Shown here: one piece after another, positions 32,889 through 43,711 of the stretch
Position numbering within the stretch: the stretch's first letter is position 1
How the letters are laid out: every line of letters starts with the position of its first letter
Assembly: GCA_036426205.1 (NCBI GenBank)
Contig: CM071568.1
Location: 225,224,239-225,288,238 of the forward strand
Source: Ascaphus truei
Lineage: Eukaryota; Chordata; Amphibia; Anura; Ascaphidae
Direction of reading: 5' to 3'
Length of the DNA: 64,000 bases
The notes under the pieces: generated by a model
Told to the model about the DNA's origin: nothing
The model's input: only the letters and a program-made list of their open reading frames with translations
The model's database searches: none
Made by a program: the position numbers and the translations under genes

Positions 32889-35110
32889 CTCTATGTATCA
32901 AGGCAAAAACTATTGCACCAGATAAATCAAAGATATAAATCATACTCCTTTTAAATGGGATATTTTTCTTTTATACATCTGGTGCTTTTTTTTTTTTTTT
33001 TTTACCCAGAATTGAACCAATTTTGCCTTCATACATAAACCCGTAAGACTTTCACCCTGTGCTTCTAGTCAAGAGAACTATATTCCGACTGGCAAGATTG
33101 ACAACGATTACATTTACTCATTGTCAAGCATCAGCTCATATGAGTGGGTATACAGTACATCAAAGCTTTATTATTATGCTGCTTTATTTCACTTCCCAGC
33201 CAAAAGCAACTTCGTGCTAAATGCAGTATGGTATAAATTATAAAAACGGTTGTTGATCTCGGCTGCATAGAACTTAAACATTCAAGATGAGTTTTAATTT
33301 GCACTTATGAAGGCAGAAGTGTACAAGAAAGATGCAGATCACAATTATGAACATTAAAGGGATGACAGATTTCTGACAATTAAATTACTGTTATACACTA
33401 CTTTTAGTCATCTCTGACTGCCAGGTTAATTTGCCAGGACTGGAATCGTCATTTCAATAATGTCATTTAAAAACATATTGAGTAAACATGGAACATGATG
33501 GCAAAAGGCATAATGAAACTTATTGAAAACATTATGAAAATGATGAAATCCCACTCAGAAACTGCACCTAGCATTTGTAGAACTTGGCAGATTTGTGATT
33601 CGCATGGTTTTGCTTTCACTTGATCCGTTGATTGTCTGCTAAGTAGCAGTGCAAGAGCTGTGCTAAAAGTGTTATCCCTGAAGATAAACGATCTTTGACA
33701 CTAGTAAATGTTATTACCGTCTCTTTGTTATAATGAGACGATATGTCACTCCAGATGTTCTCTTTTTGAGAAGACATCTGAATGACATTTAGTTATTTCC
33801 TGGTTGTAAAATGGAAAGAAGAAAAAAAAATGATGGGATTAAACAAATAGTACAGTATGATCATTTTAATTTGTGTGTGGTCCAAAACGTGTCAGTATTG
33901 TGAAATAGTACAAATCCTGCAAAATCTCATGTGTTAATTGTATTTAGAGAGCTTTGGTCTTCTCTAGTGTGCTTGCCCTTGGATTGACCAATACAGAAAC
34001 GCTCTCCCAGGAGGTTTAATCATTAAAGGGTGATGGTGCCAATCTGCAGTACTTCTACATTTGATATTCAATCCTATAAAATAAAATAAAAAAGTCATGC
34101 CAAGGACCACATGGCATTAGTTTTCCAGATGGAGGTGGTGGTGTAAATGAATCTTACCGGTATTCTTCTGTTTAGTTAAGGAAAATCGTTAGGCTTGTTA
34201 ATTGCAGGTATCATTTTATCATAAGCATGTTATGGGATACATGTGAGGCGGAGTAATCAATCAAACAGTAACAGATGCTACAGTATAAGTATTCTGCGGG
34301 TCCTGACACACAGGCCTTACTGCTGTGCTGTCGTTTTCTGCCTACAGTTTAACAGCATCATTTGGTAGTAACAATAGTTTTTTTCAGAATATCAAGAAAT
34401 TAGCATTGACTATTCTTATTTTTTTTAACGTATTATAATTGTTTATCTTTGATCAAAGGAATGGGGAAAGGCAGCCTCGTCCTAATTGTCACTTGTTCTT
34501 AACTATATCACTTGGATTCCATGTACTTGTATGCAGGGATTTTTTGTGGGGAGTAACTCACAAGAACCAAGTGATGCCACTTGTGTGTGTTGTTGTTTAG
34601 AGATGAGCAGCAAGCGTCCCCTTTTGTGCCATGGCGAAACTCCACGTGTAGCACATACAGTAGCAGTGGGATTGGCTGCACACATGCGGGAGTGCCATTA
34701 TTAACATTGTGAAACAGGGGTCAGTGGATGCATATATAGACTGCGCTCTGGAGTGCATTGTTTTGTGATATAACATAGTATGTATATGTGGATCGGGGGG
34801 AGGAATGATGTCGTCGGGGAAAGTTCAGTCCTGGAGATTACAGAGAGGCATTTCGGATTTTCACGTTAGGAACACGTCTCCATTCTGATTGCGATCTGGG
34901 CTGTTTCCTCTGATTCACCAATACTTCTTAAACTCTGTTGGAAAAGGAGTACATAAATATTAACCATTTGTCTCTCTTGCTGGTTTTCACAATACTATCA
35001 ACATTTTCATCTAACTCTCCATATACACCACGAGATCTATATATCTATCTCTTTAAGATCTTTGTAATACATTATTATAAGTATTTAGTTACTACCAACT
35101 ATTGCTGTTA
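32889..35110. other. Intronic sequence without recognised feature
   Basis: AT-rich with a poly-T run near 32985-33003. No supported gene, RNA or element in about 2.2 kb. Confidence 0.6.
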
Positions 35111-35114
35111 TTAA

Positions 35115-35444
35115 AGCTGCAGTTCAGGCAATATCCTGCATGTGTGTTTTTTTTAATAAATCAGTTCTGTAGTAAGAAAAAATACTTTTAGCATTTTCTG
35201 TTTTTAAAAAAACAACTTTGAAAGACCAATTTCCTTGTATTCTATTTTAACAAGCATGCTTGTTCCTATAGCAACGATTTACATTCCCCATATTTAAAGA
35301 TGTTGCCAAACTTTGCCGATCAATAGACGGAGAACGAATTGACCGGCAGCTATGCAGTTCTTTAGGTAATTAGAGATTGCCCACATGAAACTATTGAAAT
35401 AAAAAAATAAATTAAAAAAAAATAAAAAAGACTGAACTGCAGCT
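35115..35444. mobile_element. TTAA-type MITE (Kolobok/T2 or piggyBac-like)
   Basis: Inverted termini AGCTGCAGTTCAG and CTGAACTGCAGCT (13 bp perfect) lie between TTAA at 35111-35114 and 35445-35448. Non-coding and AT-rich inside. TTAA duplication fits Kolobok/T2 or piggyBac groups. Confidence 0.88.
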
Positions 35445-35678
35445 TTAACACTATGGATCCAAGTTAATCCATTCTTGTTGAGAAAAAATATCTGGATAAA
35501 TAGGGATATATTTATATCTGTATATACACAAGATACAAATTTATAACTAAACAGTGTCTTTTTGTTAGTTAACCTTTAACTTTCTATTTGCATTAATACC
35601 TTTTTGTTGATGGATTTAATATGGATACTAATGAAATGTTGACAGTAACTGCTTTCTTTGTTACTCTGTGTCTTAACC

Positions 35679-36028
35679 CAGGGGGGTGCAAACTTTTTTC
35701 CCTGCGCCCCCCTGCCGGCTGTCCCCTCACTCCCGCGCCCCCCTCCCAACCCCAACTTACCCGCGCTCCGGCGTAATGACGTCACGTTGCCATAGCAACG
35801 GGACGTCACATGACCTCACAGTGTCATTTTGACGCCGCGTTGCCATGGCAACACAGGGAGGAAGCCGCCGGAGCCACGGTATGTTAGGTTTACAGAGGCC
35901 CTGCAGCTCCCCCGGCACTTAATTTAAGTGCCTTCGGGAAGCGCGCGGGGCCTCTGTAAACCCCGCGCCCCCCGTCGGCAGTGTCGCGCCCCCCCTGGGG
36001 GTCGCGCCCCACAGTTTGCGCACCGCTG
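35679..36028. mobile_element. hAT-type MITE, copy 2 (350 bp)
   Basis: Exact 8-bp duplication TCTTAACC at 35671-35678 and 36029-36036. Termini CAGGGGGGTGCAAACT and AGTTTGCGCACCGCTG are inverted. The interior is GC-rich, with CGTTGCCATGGCAAC palindromes. Confidence 0.93.
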
Positions 36029-36443
36029 TCTTAACCTATACATGCTCTTTTTTCAATGTAATGCTCGCTTCATTTTGTAGCATTATTCATTATGCATCAT
36101 TTGTTGCAATCTATTCTAGGTTCTGAATGCTCTACTTTTTATATTTTGACTGAATATTTTTATATGTACAGTATTCTACCTTAAATGTTGTTTGAACAGA
36201 TCAATATATATGTATGCATAAAATTTAGATTAACCCTTTGATTGCCATCCATTTTAATCATATCCATTGATCTAGTGTTCTTGGATTATATTCACAGATT
36301 ATGTGTGTTATGGCAATCAGGATTTATTGTCTTTCTTATAACATATTTTATTATTTGGTTTCAGTATGTGTTACTTTTATCATTTTTAATTGATCAAAAT
36401 GTTTGTATTCTATTACACCATAATCAACTGCATCTGATTAGGA

Positions 36444-36593
36444 TTTCAGGATATCCCAGCTTCAGCACAGGTAGCTCAATCAGAGGCTCAGTCTTCTACT
36501 GAGCCTCTGCGCAATCTGTGCTGAAGCAGGGATATCCTGAAAACATGACCTGTGGGGAAGGGGGCTTGAGGACTGGAGTTGAGCACCCTTGAT
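36444..36593. mobile_element. hAT-like MITE fragment with long hairpin
   Basis: 36444-36543 folds into a hairpin: TTTCAGGATATCCC, GCTTCAGCACAG and CAGAGGCTCAGT each pair with their complements around a CTTCT loop. The segment continues to a right terminus CTTGAGGACTGGAGTTGAGC...CCCTTG. The matching left terminus is missing. Confidence 0.75.
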
Positions 36594-36601
36594 GTAGAGT
36601 A

Positions 36602-36808
36602 CAGGTAGTTCTCGCTATCCAACGTTTCACTTTACAACGAATGGCATCTCCAACGCTTTACAATGCAACCCTAAGGGCCATTATCCAACGCCTGAATGCG
36701 TTATCCGACGCTCACCGCCACTGATTAACATGGGACTCACTTTACAACGGTTTCACTATCCAACGCTACTTCCAGAACGGATTCCCTTGGATAACCGAAG
36801 ACCGCCTG
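36602..36808. mobile_element. pogo/Tigger-like MITE (207 bp)
   Basis: CAGGTAGTTCTCG at the left and CGAAGACCGCCTG at the right are inverted with few mismatches and flanked by TA on both sides. The interior repeats TATCCAACG and TTTACAACG motifs. Confidence 0.78.
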
Positions 36809-36810
36809 TA

Positions 36811-37165
36811 ATGCTTTCAGATTCAAGGGCAGTAAAGACATATTTTACCACATTAGCAAATTAGTAACCTGACATTTTAAATGTTTAGTGCTTCAACTTT
36901 AATAGCTTAGGATTCTTAAAAGCAGAGACCACAAAATAAAGGCATACATGCAAATACTTAAATAATGCTGCATAAAAGCCTGCAACATCTTAACACGGTC
37001 TAATATTTCATTTAAATTGACGTTTTAGTTGCATAATTTGGCTAAAGTATGATAAGCTTGCTCACCAAGCCGAGAAATCCCCAGACCAGGCAAGTCCTAA
37101 CTTCCAATGTTATTTAATTTTACCATGTCCACTGAGCTGAATTCTTATTACTTGTCTTTTCCATG
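36811..37165. other. Intronic sequence without recognised feature
   Basis: Nothing identified. Confidence 0.6.
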
Positions 37166-37700
37166 TGTAGCCAAGTACCCCTGGGCTACTAATTCTCTGG
37201 CCCTCCCAGCACTGTAAGTCCCAGTAAAGAGCGGGCAGTGTTGGGAGTAAACCCTGCAGGGCCTGGTTATGTCATTATACAGAATGTTAGTTAATACAGT
37301 TCAGGATTAGCCAGGTACTACAGGGCTTTATGTTTGATAGGAGGCCGGCTTACTAGCCACTCCCCTGGGAGGGAGGGGGTTTCCTCTAAGGTTTGAATGT
37401 AGCAGTTAGTTCTGGGCTGATCTTCCTGCGTGGAGGAAGCACCAGTAGAGCCTCTCCTGGACTGGAGCGGGCCGAGGCCTTACCCTGTTAGAGGGTAAGG
37501 TGAGCGGAGCGAATTTTTTTTTGTGTGGTGGTACCGCGTCCAGCATTTCCAGACCCGGTGGTACAGCGTTCCCAGACCCGGTGGGGCAGCGGCAACAGCA
37601 CGCAGCACTTACCCGTTATCTGGGAGCTCTTCTCCCTGCTTCTGCTTCCGTCTTCTGCTTCCGTCTTCTGCTTCCGTCTTGCGAGAGCAAGCTCCCTTAA
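37166..37700 (+). mobile_element. LTR-like fragment
   Basis: Begins TGTAGCCAAGTACCCCTGGG, similar in its first bases to the Gypsy LTR at 8189, and is GC-rich with a GAGGGTAAGGTGAGCGGAGCG block. The right boundary and target duplication are not seen; it passes into a GT tract. Confidence 0.35.
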
Positions 37701-37708
37701 AGAGACTG

Positions 37709-38150
37709 TGGTCTCTCTGTGTGTGTGTGTGTGTGTGTGTATGTGTGTGTGTGTGTGTGTGTATATTTGACTGTGTGTGCTGTGTGTGTGTGTGTGTGCA
37801 GTGTGCTGTGAGTGTATGCAGTGTGCTGTGAGTGTGTGCAGTGTGCTGTGAGTGTGTGCAGTGTGCTGTGAGTGTGCAGTGTGCAGTGAGTGTGCAGTGT
37901 GTGTGTGCAGTGTGCTGTGCAGTGTGCTGTGAGTGTATGCAGTGTATGCAATGTGCTGTGAGTGTATGCAGTGTATGCAGTGTGCTGTGCAGTGTATGCA
38001 GTGTGCTGTGCAGTGTATGCAGTGTATGCAGTGTGCTGTGCAGTGTATGCAGTGTGCTGTGCAGGTTGTAGCAGTGTGAGTGTATGCAGTGTGCTGTGCA
38101 GTGTATGCAGTGTGCTGTGAGTGTATGCTGTGAGAGTGTGCAGTGTGTGT
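37709..38150. repeat. (GT)n tract and GCAGTGTGCTGTGAGTGTAT minisatellite
   Basis: GT repeats to about 37800, then higher-order units of about 12-22 bp built from CAGTGTGCTGTG and AGTGTATG. Gives spurious Cys/Val or His/Thr-rich frames on both strands. Confidence 0.95.
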
Positions 38151-38174
38151 GCAAAGAAAAAACTTAAAATCTTT

Positions 38175-38247
38175 TTTTTTTTTTTCAATTCGGGGTCCAC
38201 GCTCAAACCGCGTTATAAGCGGATCACGCTATAACGGGGTTGAGCTG
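38175..38247. mobile_element. Right end of a pogo/Tigger-like element
   Basis: Ends CGCTATAACGGGGTTGAGCTG followed by TA (38248-38249), a CAG...CGTTATA-type terminus read inward from the right. The left terminus was not found. Confidence 0.4.
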
Positions 38248-38249
38248 TA

Positions 38250-39171
38250 TATGCTTTTAGGGAAAGGAAAACAGCAGGACCTCACGAGTATAAATGTTAG
38301 AATGTTGTGGTATTAACATGGACATTTATACAGTGATTTAGGTGCCTTGTTACACGCATTACAATTGAAGACAGAATTTAGTGATGTTAAAAACTCCTGT
38401 GCAACAGCATCTATGGATAGGTTTGTTTTTTTTGTTCTTATATGGGTTCAATAAAACATATTCTATCCATTTAAAGGAGGTGCCACATTAACAGTTCAAT
38501 AGGAAATATATTACTAGAACATAGCTAAAATGTCATCCTGGCTGTAAATTGGCATCACACCCTCACTTACCCTTGGGCTCCCCTGGTATCCCTAAAGGGT
38601 TCCCTGCAATTTTCAGGTCATTTGAAAATGGTACCAAATACAGAAGAATTTACAATGCATCTGATCTCAGAAGCGCTATTGGAGAGGGTTGGGTTTCCTT
38701 ACAATGCATCTTATCTCAGACGTGCTATTAGAGAGGGTTGGGGTTCTCTGGGTACCAAGGACAACAGTTTGAGAACCATTGTTCTATTTTACTGAATGTG
38801 TTTGTGACCCTCAGGCTTTTATTTCAAAGGTACGTATGAAACAGATGTTACATTATGAAACCGCCACTACATGGTAAATAATGTGTTGCATGGTGGAGTG
38901 CTTTCACTTGACTTCAGTAAAGTCATATCTTGCTAAGTGGGTTTGGTGCTTGGCTTTATTACACTGGCAAATGCCTCAGACATTTATCTACACCACATCC
39001 AGCTGAAGGAGATACAGTATGTTTGACGCCAAGGGCTGGGCAGAGCTCGTAAATCATGAACTGTGAGGGACAGGCCACCGTACACTTCTAAATCACACAA
39101 ATTGATGGCTGGCCAATTATCAACAAAGAGAGAGAGAGTTAGTTGTACAAGTCTTTCTCTATAATACTGCC
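38250..39171. other. Intronic sequence without recognised feature
   Basis: A short direct repeat near 38640-38745 (TTACAATGCATCT...TCTCAGA) is the only structure noticed. Confidence 0.55.
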
Positions 39172-39174
39172 TAA

Positions 39175-39461
39175 GGCTGCGCGTATAGTTCCCGTGACGG
39201 GCGATAGCGACGTCACCCAAAAACAAATGCATTGCCGCCGCCACGTGTTCTTACAGTAAGCGCGATGGCGGCAATATGACGGAGCGGCATCGCGAATTTT
39301 GGTAGCTGCCAATATTTGATTTTTCAAGGGCTCTCGCCTCATGTGACAGCCCCTGAACCAATCAAATGTCAGTGCGCCCGCGCTGCCGCCGCAAAGCAAA
39401 ATATAACTTTTGCTAGGAGTGACGGGTGACGTCACCCGTTGCGGGCACTATACGGGCGGCC
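39175..39461. mobile_element. PIF/Harbinger-type MITE (287 bp)
   Basis: Left terminus GGCTGCGCGTATAGTTCCCG and right terminus CGGGCACTATACGGGCGGCC are inverted, and TAA flanks each side (39172-39174, 39462-39464). The 3-bp TWA duplication and GGC...GCC termini fit PIF/Harbinger. Confidence 0.85.
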
Positions 39462-39464
39462 TAA

Positions 39465-41456
39465 CAATACAATGGAAAACTAGGCCATTTTAGCAATGCT
39501 GTTCATAGCCTACAACATGTATATATGCTATAAATGACTAGCCTAATACAGTATTTGGAAGTGTACTATGAGCTAAATTTGTCACTTTAAGATCAAATAT
39601 ATTTTTCTTTCTTTTTTTTTGTGCCTTACAGTTCTCTATCGAATTGTGTACGTGCATGTATTCTGGTGCCTTTAATAATGACGAGGTATAATAACATTGT
39701 AGTGCAGTGTATATATAGTTTGTGTTGCCCTACTTTGCATACACCCTCGAAACATTATATATATTGTTTCTATTTGCCCATTCTAATATGTTTTTAGTAC
39801 ACATGGACACCCTATGGGTTAAAAGCAGTGGTCACACCGGTTTAAGAAAATGAATGCTATTGTGTCTGATCTTAAAAAAAAAATCTACATTTATTAAATG
39901 TTGAAGCAAAGATTTCTTGCCTGAATGTTGGAAAGTTTTAAGCCTTTTTGAGTGGCGGAAGATCTTGGTGTAGAGATTACGCAGTCGCAGGCCCCCCTGA
40001 ATGTGAACGGGATCACCGCCATAAAAACAAGCAGAGTAGGTCTTGGGGCACGCAATGGGTTAGCCAATGCTTATTGTGTCAAAATAGGAAGGGGAGAGGC
40101 TTTTTAAAACAACCCCTTTTTTTTGTTAAAGATGAAGTGGCGATGCGAGTTTGCAAATAAAAAAGGTAGTGCTGCCACCATACTTCCACCACTGGCTGGT
40201 TGTAACAATTATTGGAATCAGATTTGAATCCCAGTGTCAAGTCACTTTATCAGATTGTAAAAACTCTTTGGGGCAGGGGCTCATATTGGGAGATTCACTA
40301 ACATCCACTACGCACGTTATGTTTCTTTTTTCACACGATTCGAGTGTATGGTTGCTGCTGAATCGGGGTGCGGTATCCCGAATCCCAGTATAGAGGTGGG
40401 GGGGGGGGGGGGGGGGGGTTATTCTGTAAACTACTGTAAGTAAACTCCTATACAAGTCAATAGGAGAATCTAGAATATGCCCCTAAAACACTGCTGAACT
40501 GGGAAAGCAGCATTTTTTTGTGACATATGAATTAATAACTCAGACTGAGTTTGATATAGTTTAGATTCCAATGCTACTAATGTTCGTAACGTATGTTTAA
40601 TCTCTCATGTTCTGCATATTTTACCCTTGTATTTTTTATCACTAAGATAGCAGTCTTTATGCTTTCTCTATTTGAAGACAGTTCTGTGTTAATGACTGAT
40701 TAGAAACAAGTGAATGTGATGTACAATGCATAATGAGTATATTGTAATGAATTCCCAGTGGTACAGTACGTACTGTATACTGTAGGTCATTTTGAAGTAA
40801 TGCGAAATTAATATACATTAAACACCTGGTATATTATTGTATGTATAAAACGTTGTGTGTATTTCCTGATTTGATTCATCCCATCACAGGTGACCGTATG
40901 ATTTGCGTAGATTGCTGAAAAAAACAGCAGTTTTAAGATGTGCTGTTGCTATGGCCAGTTGGTGCGTTCGTGTACTGGTCTATTTAAGGCAATTTAACAC
41001 TGCTTGAAACACGTCACTTGGTTGTGCTTTGGTGGGGGTGGAGGGCGACTCTTTTCTAAGTATCAGTGGATTCAAAAGAAACCTTGCAAAGCTACGCACG
41101 CAAGGCACTTTAAGTTTTGCATAAATAAAATGTTCTCACACATTCTATTTTAATCAGTCATACGTCTATACTTCCTGTTTAATTTAACATGTTGCATGCT
41201 GTTACCTACTTATCTTATCTATCTTATCTATCTTATCGTTGCTCGGGAATTCTAACTACCAACTTTATTGAGTGGCACAGTCCCACTATGTTGTTTGCCG
41301 ATACTAGGAATCTTTTCCACAGCATATACTGTACATGCTGATCGTGGACATCAGCCAGCCAGATACTGTTTAACACAAATAATAATTCACTACAGAAAGA
41401 TAAGGGGTGATATTGGCCTTCATTTGCATTGGATGATATTTCACGTAGTTGCCACA
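39465..41456. other. Intronic sequence, mostly featureless
   Basis: A run of about 21 G lies at 40398-40418 (strong G-run; frames across it are spurious). 40250-40290 (TTGTAAAAACTCTTTGGGGCAGGG) resembles an L2-like 3' tail. Short TATCT repeats occur near 41214-41236. Confidence 0.55.
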
Positions 41457-42140
41457 TTGTTTGTGCAAATTATTATGCTTTGATGCATTGTTTCACTTTC
41501 TATGGATGTTGTTCCATTAACCATATGTATTTTGTGCATTGCAGCATGTCAGGCACCTTAGGTCCCTTGCAGTCAAGATCCACCTGTGGCAATGTTTGCT
41601 GAGAGTGAGACACACAGCATTTATTTTGCCTTCAATTTATCACTAGTTTCTCCATGTGACAGTGTCTGCATTATGTGTTTATGTTGGTATTTAAGGTGTC
41701 GCTTCCTGAAAGGATACATAGTCATCAATGCATTATCATTTCTTACACTACGCATTATGCGTTCTATGGCTGAGTGCTTTCAGCATTTATATACTGACGT
41801 TTTTTGTTTGTGCAAATTATTATGCTTTGATGCACTGTTTCACTTTCTATGTATGCTGTTGCATTAACCATATGTATTTGGTGCATTACAGTGTGTCAGA
41901 TACCTCAGGTCCCTTTTAGTCAAGAGCCACCTGTGGCAATGTTTGCGGAGAGTGTGACACAGCATTTATTCTAATTTATTACCAGTTTCTCTATTTGACA
42001 TTGTCTGCATTATGTATTTTTGTTGGTTTTTAAGGTGTCGCTTCCTGACAGGATGCATAGAGTCATCATTGCATTATCATTTCTTACACTATGCATTAGG
42101 CGTTATATGGCTGAGTGCTTTCAGCATGTATATACTGGCC
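41457..42140. repeat. Diverged tandem duplication, period ~347 bp
   Basis: TTGTTTGTGCAAATTATTAT starts unit 1 (41457) and recurs at 41804. The units stay alignable through AGGTGTCGCTTCCTGA and CATTATCATTTCTTACAC to TCAGCAT. Unit 2 is slightly shorter. No coding content. Confidence 0.88.
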
Positions 42141-42614
42141 TAGATTCCAGTCAGCCACGTCATCCACACGTGTGTATATATGTTTTATTCCCTCACATTT
42201 TTTTTGCACATTTATGGTGAGCACATCAGGTGTTTCACATGTTTCGCTTCACTTGCAGTTACAATGTGTATTTTGCACGTCCCTGAAATAGTTAATCTAT
42301 CCAGGTATCAGCTCCAGATCAGTTTAGCCCATGCGCGCAATCTCCGGTTATCCAAGATATCGCTGGGTCTGGCAGACTTATGTAGTCTCTCAGCAGTAAC
42401 ATTATGCAATTCCTGAGCCTTTTGTGCATGCCCAAACACATATCAGGTAAACAAATATAGAGTTAATATATTCAAAATGGCCGCTCTATACCTGCTGATA
42501 CTGTGGATGCATGTCACATAGGCAGGTGAGGCTAATTAACTGTGATTGGTTTTGTTGAATTGCACTGGGGTTTGGGGTATATATATGTATTGTGCACTGC
42601 TTTCAATTGCACCA

Positions 42615-42652
42615 CCTTGAGAAAGGTCCCACTGGGGGACCGAAACGTCGTT
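42615..42652 (+). ncRNA. Degenerate hammerhead-like motif
   Basis: GGTCC-(CACTG/G)-GGACC stem followed by GAAACGTCG looks like stem II plus GAAA and a palindromic stem III. The upstream core reads CTTGAGA instead of CUGANGA. Two essential bases are changed, so it is probably inactive. Likely a relic of a Penelope-like terminal repeat. Confidence 0.45.
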
Positions 42653-42811
42653 TTTTGTGTCTTCTATCAAATATAGAAAATTCATGATTTACTTACCTGT
42701 GTGCTGTCCCTTGATGTCGTGTTGCAACCGGTATCGTATGGTCTGTTATTGCTTTATGGGATAAGCACCAAAACTTATTTACTTGCATATGGTGTGCCGG
42801 CTGTGCATTGG

Positions 42812-42812
<1 letters not shown>

Positions 42813-42860
<48 letters not shown>
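42813..42860. repeat. (AT)n microsatellite at LINE 3' end
   Basis: Perfect AT run directly adjoining the L2-like 3' end at 42861. Confidence 0.95.
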
Positions 42861-42863
<3 letters not shown>

Positions 42864-43540
42864 ATATAGTGCCATCCAGGTACATAGCACTTTACAATAC
42901 ATGGGACATATTATAATACAATGGAAATAAGTCCTTCAGACAAAACAATAGGAATAAGACTGCCCCGAAAAGCTTACAATCTAAGAGGAAATTGGGGAGA
43001 AATTACAGAGACAGCAGAGGGGTGTTCTGGGAAGTGCATCTGCAATGAGCTAAGGTCAGTGCATATAGGATGTATAGTTTGTCAGCGGAGCTACCCATAT
43101 GCTTTGTTAAAGAGGTGTGTTTTAAGAAAGGTATTAAAGGTGGAGAGAGAGGGTGCCAGTCGGATATTTAGAGGAAGGGTATTCTAGAGGTGTGGGGCAG
43201 TGAGTGAGACGTTTTAGGCGGCAGAGGGCTCTAGATACAAAAAGATTAAACAGAAGACATTCTTGAGTAAAAAGCAAGAGGTGTGTAGCGAGAAATTAGG
43301 GCTAAGATGTTAGGAGATGCAGAAGAGTGCAAAACCTTAAAAGAGAGGAGGAGAATGGTGTAAGTAATACAGGATTTAATAGGAAGCCATGAGAGGGATT
43401 TCAGCAGCTGAGACAGATTTAGGAGGGAGTAAAGTAATTCTAGCAGCAGCATTTGTGATAGATTGTAGGTGAGAGGCAGGAAGGCCGAACAGTAGAAGGT
43501 TACAATAGTCGAGACAGGAGCGAATGAGGGCCTTATGATG
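42861..43540 (-). mobile_element. L2-like LINE 3' fragment with RT C-terminal remnant
   Basis: The minus strand translates, in pieces, to RSCLDYCNLLLFGLPASHLQ and SITNAAARITLL, then LKSLSWLPIKSCITYTILLL, then PLEYPSSKYP-type sequence. These are the hallmark blocks at the C-terminal end of L2/Jockey-type reverse transcriptases (LDYCNSLL.GLP, LHWLPV..R, LWNSLP). Stops and shifts break it. The lower-coordinate end is the LINE 3' end, marked by the AT microsatellite. Severely 5'-truncated (about 0.7 kb). Confidence 0.85.
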
Positions 43541-43711
43541 TCCCCAATTCTTTCCACCTCTCTCTCCTCCAGCATTCTTACTTTCTCTACTCACGTGCCA
43601 ATGGACTTCCTCTCTTTCTTTCTTGGGCTGCTTTCTGTGTAAACTTTTCAGCTATCCGACTCTCCTTATCTGCCACCAGGCTATGGGCATTATGATGTCA
43701 CGCACCAGATA

